Source: Chara braunii (Eukaryota > Streptophyta > Charophyceae > Charales > Characeae). From it: a DNA stretch of 38,214 nucleotides. This document shows, piece after piece, positions 31,360 through 38,214 of the stretch (position 1 is the first letter of the stretch; every line of letters begins with the position of its first letter). The stretch spans positions 1,543,577 to 1,581,790 of the forward strand of contig BFEA01000331.1 of the NCBI GenBank assembly GCA_003427395.1, read 5' to 3'. The position numbers and the translations under genes were made by a program. The notes beneath the pieces were generated by a model that searched no databases, was not told the DNA's origin, and was given only the letters and a program-made list of their open reading frames with translations.

Positions 31360-32951
31360 CAGCAACTGATTATTGAAAGCTCGCTCGATGGCGATGGCGG
31401 GGGTGACGGGGTGGCAGAGAGGGAGAAAGAAGGAGAGGGAGATGGCGGAGAGTCAGAGCCGTAGTCGTCGGCTTCCTCAGAAAGAGAGACCGAGGGAGAA
31501 GGAGACGGAGCAGAGGGGAGGAGGCGAAGATAGGACACGTGGCGGGTGATCGGACGAGCCGATCGACTGCCAGAGACCTCGGGGGCGAGACGCACGGTGT
31601 CCACGCCGTTAGGGCCGAGTTCGATCACGTGATATCGCCCGAAGGATCGTGGCGCTACCTTACCCTGGCGAGCACATTTCCTTACCTGCACCACGTCCCC
31701 CAATTTGTATTGGGGCCGCGGACCCGCATTCCCATTTCGGGCCTCGCAGCTCCGGACCTGTCGGCCTTGGGCTAGTTCAGTCATTTTCTCTCGTTTTCGG
31801 GCTAGCCTGGGCAGCGACCGTTCCATTAACTCTAGGTGTCGTTTGGCCTTGTCCCGAGTTGTGGCCCTGGTGGGCCGTCGACTCAATGTAGACTCATCCG
31901 GGAGGCTTGGTATCGAAACGCAAGCGGCGCTATTGGTTCTTAATTGGAAGGGGATTAGCCCCGTCGATTCGTGGGGCGTTCCGCGATTGACTGTCAGGAT
32001 GTGATCGAGGATATCGGGCCAGGGCCTCGGATCCCGTGCCGCGATGTTTCGTCGCAATGCTGTCTTTATCACCCCGTTAGCGTTTTCGACCAGCCCATTG
32101 GATTGTGACATGTGGGGTGCAGTGTTCCGTATGGCGACGCCATGTGTGACCAGATTCCTTAACACTTCCCCTCTGAATTCGGCCCCGTTGTCGGTCAGGA
32201 TTTATTCCGTATCCTGATGCATCCTGAGGAAACGGTTGATATATCGTGCAATTTCCGTGGCTTGCCGTGTGCGACAAGGATACGCTTCGATCCATTTCGA
32301 GAAATGGTCGACAAATACCAATAGGACTGAATATTCAGAACTATTAGGGCCAGGGGGCACCACTATGTCGGTAGTGTCCATGCTCACTCTTTGAAATGGC
32401 CGTTCAACAACCGTGGGCACTATCGATCTTGGTGGCTGAATCGACGCTTTATCAGCGGCGCAGACTTGACAGTTGGCGACAATGTATTTCACATCGTCGC
32501 GGATATTGGACTAGTACCACTCAGTTTTGTCGATAGCGGATTCCGTGATTCGTACGGCAAAATGGGACGCAGTTTCCTCGTGGGCTGTCTTAACCTAGTC
32601 ATACCGCATGAACGGATGCGGTACCACCATCGAAATCCCACTGTCGTCCGTTTTCAGTTTTTCTAATCTACCTTCTATCCATCGATAATCCCGAGCCCTT
32701 TCGTTGGCCCTCCTCCGATCTTCCTTGGTAAAATCCTGGAGCGGGTTACCTACTAGGGTGGCAATTAAGGCAATATCCGTCCATACCTCGACCCTTCTAA
32801 ACTTCCGGGTCTTTTCCAAGTTCCAACCCTTCTGACGTGGCATCCAAAAAGCGAGCCTCGGTCGGAATCTTGTCGGTCCGGCACAAGGGGCACAACCATG
32901 GTTTACTATCGTTTCTGTATTGGACGCACGAGCCATAGGCTCGTGCGACAC
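31359..32951 (-). pseudogene. Ty3/gypsy integrase
   Basis: Inserts the element cDNA into the host genome. The HHCC zinc domain has AHEETASHF (about 32590-32560) and CQVC (about 32470). The catalytic core shows MDTTDIV (first Asp, about 32380), LTDNGAEF (second Asp, about 32190) and NGLVENANG (Glu, about 32085). The spacing between the second Asp and the Glu is 34 residues, one fewer than usual. A GPY/F-like end follows (about 31670-31500), then a Ser/Pro-rich tail instead of a chromodomain. In-frame stops: TAG 32595-32597, TAG 32511-32513, TAA 32202-32204, each one transition from Gln or Trp. The frame differs by frameshift from the PHD-like region, and the switch probably lies near 32840. 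Confidence 0.88.
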
Positions 32952-33042
32952 ACTGTCGGCAATCTATCCAATCCGCATACCCTTCCCTGTTAGGACGCAT
33001 GGAGACCGCGTATACGCGGGAGATGGTTTCGCAAAAATAGCA
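32881..33042 (-). pseudogene. PHD-like zinc finger between RNase H and integrase
   Basis: Fifty-four residues from first to last Cys in the frame of 33180-32797. The pattern is C-x2-C-x23-C-x2-C-x4-Y-x2-C-x11-C-x2-C, with W two residues before the last Cys pair (WLCPLC) and W-I-D just before the second pair (WIDCRQC). This is the C4HC3 PHD pattern with Tyr where the His should be; the Tyr codon TAT is one C-to-T change from CAT. PHD fingers typically read histone H3 tails, so a targeting role for the integrase is possible. A one-base frameshift near 33131 separates it from RNase H and another from integrase, so it belongs to one ancestral polyprotein. It could also be another cross-brace finger (RING-like or FYVE-like). 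Confidence 0.6.
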
Positions 33043-33130
33043 AAATTTGTCAGGCAGGGAGAGGACAGACGAAGAGGAAGGGGGAGAGAGAGGGGTAGTG
33101 GGGTTACCTCCATCACCCATCGCCACCGTT

Positions 33131-33625
33131 TTACCTCTTACCACGTGGAAGAACCACCACTTGTCCGTATTTCGGCTCATTGGTCAAGTCCGGCTCTTTC
33201 CACAGTGTAATTTCCTCGCCCTTTGGTACCTTGGCAGGTCGATGCAGACGTGTCAGCCCGTCCGCGTTGCTTTGTCGCTCAGGCTCTGTCTTTCGATGGA
33301 CGATATCGAAGTCGTATTCTTGTAGTCCCACCGCCCAATGGCCAATCATGCCCGTGTAGTTGGTGAGTTTCTTCAGCGCCAGCAAGGGTTCGTGATTTGT
33401 CACGAGGCGAAACTTCTGTCCGTAGAGATACGGATGGAAGTGTTGGATTCCCCAGACTACGGCGTAGCATTTGCCTTGAGGTGCTGAGTTATTCCTTCGT
33501 TCGTCCGGTACGGTGCATGACGCGTATTCGATGACGTGTTCACGACCATCGTTCCCCTTCTGCGCTGAAATAGCGGAAATAGCTTCCGGTTGTCAGTCCG
33601 TGATGAGAATGAACTGCTTCGAGGG
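33131..33625 (-). pseudogene. Ty3/gypsy RNase H domain
   Basis: Degrades the RNA strand after reverse transcription. The domain starts at FILITD (about 33610), followed by a TGA (33593-33595) where the family has Trp. It continues in the same frame with GKCYAVVWGIQHFHPYLYG (about 33480-33425), RLVTNHEPLLALKKL (about 33410-33365) and NADGLTRL (about 33258-33235). The TDH motif reads TNH, a G-to-A change removing a key Asp. The frame ends at TAA 33131-33133, just before the PHD-like region in another frame. Confidence 0.85.
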
Positions 33626-34640
33626 GTCCGGCCGAATCAAAATAGGGGCCGTCGCCAGAGCGTCCTTGGGGGTTGCAAAAGCTTGTTGACACTCCGCGTC
33701 CCAACTGAGAGGCTGGTCCTTCCTTAACAGATTCATTAGTGGCCGCACAATCGCGGCAAAACCCTTGATGAAGCGCCGGTAGTACGACGCCAATCCCAAG
33801 AAGGCTCGAACCTGCGTCAGTGACATGGGAACCGGGGCTTCTTTCACCGCCGCAACTTTTCTCGAGTCCGACCGCAATCCTCCACGTGTCACGACGTAGC
33901 CCAAGAACGAACTTTCCGAGAGGAAAAATTCGCTCTTCTCAAGCACAATCTTGAACCCAACGTCTCTCAACGCGCCCAATGTCCATTCGATGTGTTGCGC
34001 GTGCCCGTGATAGGTTTTCGAATAGACCAGGATGTCGTCCATGTACACGATCACGCAGAAGTTAATCATCCCTTGCGTTAGTCGTGTCTTGTTGACGAAG
34101 TTCTAGAACGTCATGTTCATCGCTCGCTGAAACGTGGCAGGCGCATTGCAAATCCCCATTGGACACCGAACCCACTGCCACGTGCCCTCAAACAACACAA
34201 AGGCCGTCTTCGGCCGATCTTCCTCTTTAACCAGAATATGATGGGAGCCATGCCGAATATCAAACTTGCTGAAATAATTAGCGCATCCAATCACATCCAA
34301 CAAATCATCAATCCGGGGGAGGGGATACACATCTTTGATCGTGATTTCATTCAGCTTGCGATAATCAATGCAAATGTGAATCGCTCCGTTTTTCTTTGGT
34401 ACTAACACTACAGGAAAGGACCAAGGTCCGGTGGTGGGTTCAATCCAGCTGCTGGCTTCGAATTCCCGAATTCGTTCGAGAGACTTTTTGCGTTCAATCA
34501 AGGAATACCGGTAAGGTTTGCAATGAATTGGGGAGTGATTTCCTGTCTGAATCTCATGTTGGATTACTAACGACAAACCAATGTCAGTATCTGTCACGCT
34601 AATCGCTCCTTCATATTCCGTTAGAATGTCCGCAATTACC
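33626..34640 (-). pseudogene. Ty3/gypsy reverse transcriptase
   Basis: Copies element RNA into cDNA. Motifs on the minus strand: LVPKKNGAIHICIDYRKLNE (about 34410-34350), YPLPRIDDLLD (about 34330-34295), KFDIRHGSHHI with the first catalytic Asp (about 34265-34235), PMGICNAPATFQRAM (about 34160-34115), YMDDILVYS (about 34047-34020), FLGYVV and VRAFLGLASYYRRFIKGFA (about 33810-33755). A TAG at 34103-34105, where the family usually has Gln, interrupts between the ATFQ motif and YMDD; the frame is unchanged after it. Confidence 0.92.
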
Positions 34641-34999
34641 CGGTGGATTTCAAAAAGTTGATCCCCGATCCGAACGTCAAGCTGTTTCGTGCGTGTCTGT
34701 TTTGCCACCTCAAGCGGAGGCGCCGAGATGAATGAATGATCCGATTGCCTAGAGAACACCGTGACCATCATCTGGGCGTCTTCTTCCCGGATTGCCACGT
34801 GTCCTTTCGGGGTAATCTCTTCACAAACATCCTGCCATGGCACGTTCTTAGTTGCGATCTTTATCCCCAGTCCGTCTGTTTCTGCCTCGAAACGCCCAGG
34901 GGGTTCCAGAGACCTTGCTTCCGCCCCCAAGCGTAACAATCTTACTTCTTTAGCAGATGTCAATAAAGACTTAGGTAATTCTGTAATGTCGCAATAATG

Positions 35000-35737
35000 C
35001 TTTTTGTCGCTATACCTGGCGAGGAGAGGGGTAATTCCTTCGTACAGAGTTTGAGGGGGTTCCAAAGAGTCGGCCATCCTCGAAATCTGCACGAGGGGCT
35101 CACCCAAGATCATTGCCATGGTCCTTTGAATTTTTCGGCTGGTCAGTTGCATCGTTCTCGCTATCGTTTTGGGCGGCGGGTAGCAAACGCATTGTCGTAC
35201 CAATTTCAAGATCTCCGGATCATCTTCGTCACTGCTTTCTGCATCATCTGTTGATGACTTTCCCTCTGCGGATTCATCCCAGGAGATCATGCGGAGAGTC
35301 CCTGCCATCATCGGCGGAACCCGCGGAACCGCATTAATAGTAGTGCGAAGGGTCAATCGCATGGGCACAGCGTAGGGTTTTCCTCCTGTATTTCGGAGGA
35401 CGATCGATCGTCGCTCGAAATCCAGGTTCGCTGGTAATGCCACAAGAGCGGGAAGTCCGAAAGGAACGTCGTACGTATTAACATCTAGTACTACGACATC
35501 CCCAAGCGCGTGTACTTTTCCTAATCGGAAGGCGACATTGGTCATTCTCCCTACAGTTTTGATCTTTTCCTCATCTGCCGAAACGAGCTGATCTTTCTCA
35601 GTGAGCATGATCAGATCGTTTTTCCTACCTGCCCTTTCGACCACTCTCAGTGAAATCACCAACACCGCTGCTCCCGAATCTATACTTGCGCTGTAGGGAA
35701 TTTCCCAAATTTCAATATCACATTCTGCGGATTTTCA
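35000..35737 (-). pseudogene. Ty3/gypsy protease and linker to RT
   Basis: A retropepsin-like aspartic protease that would process the polyprotein. The active-site motif is DSGAAVLVIS (DSGA at 35669-35680), followed by a flap and strand region ending in VVVLDVNTYDVPFGLPAL, equivalent to the conserved D-Y-D-x-L-L-G block of the family. A TGA (35735-35737), one transition from CGA, lies 18 codons before the active site and is in frame with gag upstream. The linker from about 35330 to 34640 has no motif that I recognise. Confidence 0.8.
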
Positions 35738-36544
35738 CGGAATCGGTTTAATCTGTAAGAAATGATCGTCTTTCTGAATTAAACCCACCCGTATCGGATC
35801 CGGAGTGTCTGTTGGGTTTTCTTCTGGTGCGGGGCCTTTGGCTTTTGCATTTGGTGTTCGGGCGAGGGCGAATCGCTTTCTGTTTGCTTTGCAATGCTGT
35901 AGCATTCGCTCGTTGGCTTGCTCGGAGATCGAGAGTAGAGGACCGATCGGGAGAGGAATCTGATGGTCCAAGGCTCAGATGATATTTAATACATCGATCT
36001 CTCCTGTGACGAAGGTGGGTCCTCCCGATTCCATTTCTCCTAGAGACGGTCGCCATTCCGCCACCTCTTTCGGTTCTGGCGCTGGTCTGGTTGTTCCGAT
36101 CATTCCAAGCCCAGGATATCCCAGCGATACGTATTGATATAGCGGGATTAGCTCGGCGGCCTCTTCCATGGTGGCCAGGGCACTTCCCCCGCCCTCTATT
36201 TCTTCCATCAATGCTCCGACTCGTCCAGGTCCATTAGCGATGGGAGCCGCCGCTATAGGCGCGACCCCGATTCCGTGTTGTGGGGGTCGGTGGGGGCAAT
36301 CACGGGCTAGATGTCCTGGCTGATGACAGGCATAACAAACATTCAAATTATTTGCGACTCCTCCAAGCGCAGGTGCCGGGGCAAATCCTTGCTGCATCGG
36401 AGGGGCGCGTACTGCTGTGAGGAAACCCGTGGAGGGGTCGCCTACCGTTCGCTGAAGCCAGGGGCAACAGCGCCTGTCACTCGTTGCGCCCGCTTCCGAG
36501 GTCCTCGGCGACCAGCAGGGTTCTTTTTGTGATCCGCCTGTCAC
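35738..36544 (-). pseudogene. Ty3/gypsy gag remnant with zinc knuckle
   Basis: A structural protein that would package element RNA. The CCHC knuckle CYACHQPGHLARDC (C-x2-C-x4-H-x4-C) is at 36296-36337. N-terminal to it only about 70 codons are open (up to 36544), far short of a normal gag, and that part aligns with the plus-strand fragment at 823-955. The first 30 codons may be read in the wrong frame: the neighbouring frame gives a basic stretch NPAGRRGPRKRAQR more typical of gag. A TGA at 35975-35977 interrupts the frame, which continues with LDHQIPLPIGPLL into the protease. Confidence 0.75.
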
Positions 36545-36557
36545 AGCGTCCGCTCAT

Positions 36558-36787
36558 TGATGAGCTTTGTATCATGATCAGGGCATGGGAAAACAACTAA
36601 TTATTTCTCTCAATTAAAGTATTCCTTATTTTCAGGCAGGCTCCTAATCCAGGCTTGGAACGATTCAAAGGGGTTTAGCTGTTTCGCCTTAGCACAGATA
36701 CTTGCAAAAAAAAAAGAAATAAAATAAAATTAAATAAAATTAAAAGAAGGTATATAAAAAAAAGAAATGCGCGCGGCTCACTCCCTC
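36558..36787. other. Leader-like spacer with A-rich tract
   Basis: No gene. An A-rich tract with AAATAAAATAAAAT-type repeats occupies about 36706-36765. This sequence is upstream of the Ty3 gag remnant and should contain the primer binding site and 5' LTR end if the element is otherwise complete; neither could be identified. Confidence 0.5.
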
Positions 36788-36990
36788 AACCTTTGTGAGC
36801 ACAGGCTTTCTCCCTCTCATCCTTTGTGCGAATAGTCTCTCCCACTCTCAAGCTTCGTGAGCACAGACTCTCTCTCTCTCCGCTGCCCTGTCACTCTTCG
36901 TCTCTCTCTCTCATTCAGCTGCGCTGTTACTCTCCCTCTCTCTCTCTCATTAAGGTCTGCTGTCACTCTCCCCCGCTCTTTCATTTTGCG
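36788..36990. repeat. CT-rich tandem repeat, units about 31-36 bp
   Basis: Units such as CTTTGTGAGCACAGGCTTTC, then CTTTGTGCGAATAGTCTCTC, then CTTCGTGAGCACAGACTCTC repeat with rising divergence into CTGTCACTC and CTGTTACTC units, each ending in a CTCT run. Open frames across it are Ser/Leu-rich artefacts. Confidence 0.75.
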
Positions 36991-37244
36991 TGCAATTTCT
37001 TACCCCTTACCTTTGTCTGAACAGCAGCAGGAAATGAAAACGAGTGGTTTTCGCCGGTAGCAGGGATGCTTGATTGCCCGCTCAGCAAACTGGACGGTCA
37101 CATTGTCAGTGGGATTGCTTGATTGCAGTCTTGATCAGCTATCCATCATAAGTGGCCGAACCCACCAACAGTAGGATCGATCGATTATCTGATAATTAGA
37201 GATTCACCAGTCACCAATCCGGCCCTGTCAGCGCTGGGGAAAAC

Positions 37245-37415
37245 AGTTGGCTGTTCAACAAATATAGTAAAATAACCAGTCCCGACAGCTGTGGGAAACT
37301 CGATTGGCTGATCAGCGAATGTAGTAAAATAATCCGTCCCGACAGCAGCGGGAAACTTGATTGGCTGATCAGCGAATGTGGTAAGGTAACTGGTTCCAAT
37401 GCCAATGGGAAACTT
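37245..37415. repeat. 57-bp tandem repeat, 3 copies
   Basis: Copies at 37245-37301, 37302-37358 and 37359 to about 37415 share GATTGGCTGATCAGCGAATG and GTCCCGACAGC-G-GGGAAACT. Because 57 is a multiple of three, the minus strand shows a periodic 19-residue peptide that I do not call a gene. Confidence 0.9.
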
Positions 37416-37599
37416 TAACTGATCCCGATGGCAGCGGGGCAATTCACCCCATACTCTCTCATATGCGTCACCTGTTACATTGGACCAATCAACTACGATC
37501 GGCCGTGTATCTGCACAGCCCTAACGGCCAGATCAAAACTCGAAGTTCCAGCGTTCCGAACCAGAAGCTTCAGCAAATCAGCCCTCGATTTTCTCCATG

Positions 37600-37735
37600 T
37601 GTGCAGGTAGTTGAAACGGGCAGATCGGCACCCCAGTTTCTCCCATGTTTCTGGGCTACTTTACCGGGCAGATTAATGCCCAATATCAAAAATGTGATTG
37701 GACTGCTGAAACGGGCTGATAGACGCCTATTTATT

Positions 37736-37766
<31 letters not shown>

Positions 37767-38214
37767 ATACATATATATATTTTCCATGTATCTGGACAGC
37801 TTTAGCAGGCTGATTAATGCCCAATATTCAGAATGGGCTCAAGTAGTAATGACAGCGGGCAGATCAGCCCCTCAGTTCTCTCCATGTGAACGGGATGATG
37901 GAATGGCTGATCACCGCTTGATTCCCTCATGTATGCGGATAGCTCTAGCGGGCAGTAGTAGTGGCAGTGGGCGGATCAGCCCTCAGTTCTCTCTTCGTCA
38001 ACAGTCCACAGGATGATAGAACGGGCTAATCAGCGGGCAGATTAATGTCCAATATTCAGAATGTGCTCAAGTAGTAGGAACAACGGGCAGATCAGCCCTC
38101 AGTTCCCTCCATGTCAACAGGATGATGGAATGGCTAATCACCGCTTGATTTCCCCCATGTATGCGGATAGCTCTAGCGGGCAGATTAATGCCCAATATTC
38201 AGAATGGGCTCAAG
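37600..38214. repeat. Composite minisatellite with nested 142/228-bp spacing
   Basis: GATTAATG-CCAATAT occurs at about 37671, 37812, 38040 and 38183 (spacing 141, 228, 143), and GGGCAGATCAGCC-CTCAGTT at 37857 and 38085 (228). The pattern suggests a higher-order repeat of about 370 bases made of two subunits. It continues past the right window edge. Confidence 0.85.
37733..37785. repeat. (AT)n microsatellite
   Basis: TATATATA runs with TTTATA and ACATATA interruptions, lying inside the composite minisatellite. Confidence 0.95.

Larger units (their letters stand above)
29251..36557 (-). mobile_element. Ty3/gypsy LTR-type retrotransposon, internal region, decayed
   Basis: Read on the minus strand: gag remnant with zinc knuckle (36544-35978), protease (DSGA at 35669-35680), RT (YMDD near 34040), RNase H (to about 33134), a PHD-like cysteine cluster (32881-33042), integrase (32951-31359), then a long third ORF region (31359 to about 29251). 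Protease-RT-RNaseH-integrase is the Ty3/gypsy order. Gag to RNase H is one continuous frame interrupted only by stops at 35975, 35735, 34103 and 33593. No LTR, primer binding site or polypurine tract was identified, so the element limits are those of its coding region. Confidence 0.88.

Noticed and set aside
30774-34105. Frequent in-frame TAG considered as a reassigned codon.
   Set aside because: TGA and TAA also occur in frame, frameshifts are present, and transition decay explains all of them more simply.
37185-37442. Minus-strand ORF with a 19-residue repeat.
   Set aside because: It is a product of the 57-bp tandem repeat.

Overview
This window is eukaryotic nuclear DNA made almost entirely of decayed transposable elements. 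I recognise no intact host gene, rRNA, tRNA or CRISPR array. The organism looks like a plant or streptophyte alga: plant-type LINEs with an APE endonuclease, reverse transcriptase and zf-RVT C-terminus; a large Ty3/gypsy element; abundant minisatellites. A charophyte such as Chara would fit, but the sequence alone does not prove it.

Layout. 1-822: minisatellites with 49-bp and 72-bp units and a GA run. 823-960: a short gag-like fragment homologous to the start of the Ty3 element at the right end. About 961-6960: LINE-1 (+), whose endonuclease is split by a 324-bp inverted-repeat element (1571-1894). 6960-8180: spacer with a long GA run. About 8184-16059: LINE-2 (+), with ORF1, ORF2, a duplicated 3' UTR and a roughly 0.9-kb internal deletion. 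16060-16097: an exact Nextera mate-pair junction adapter, followed by a near-identical second copy of a LINE-2 segment and a 15-N gap, so this part is an assembly artefact. 16359-18340: LINE-3 (+), C-terminal half. 18660-18947: a TA-flanked inverted-repeat element. 19300-20240: 62-bp tandem repeats and unidentified short ORFs. About 20500-22850: LINE-4 (+). 22850-24640: nothing recognised. 24647-26756: a head-to-head LINE structure (LINE-5) with nested tandem duplications. 26757-29250: no recognised gene. About 29251-36557: a Ty3/gypsy element on the minus strand. 36558-38214: A-rich and CT-rich sequence and three further tandem-repeat families.

The Ty3/gypsy element is the most interesting unit. 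Gag zinc knuckle, protease, RT and RNase H lie in one reading frame. A PHD-like cysteine cluster sits between RNase H and integrase. After integrase, a stop-start overlap (TGATG) leads into a long third ORF of unknown function with an acidic tail. Every in-frame stop can be explained by a C-to-T or G-to-A transition, as expected for decay of a methylated transposon.

The LINE copies share a tandem hairpin near their 3' ends (six occurrences) and a conserved C-terminal motif after zf-RVT. Both look like family-defining features.
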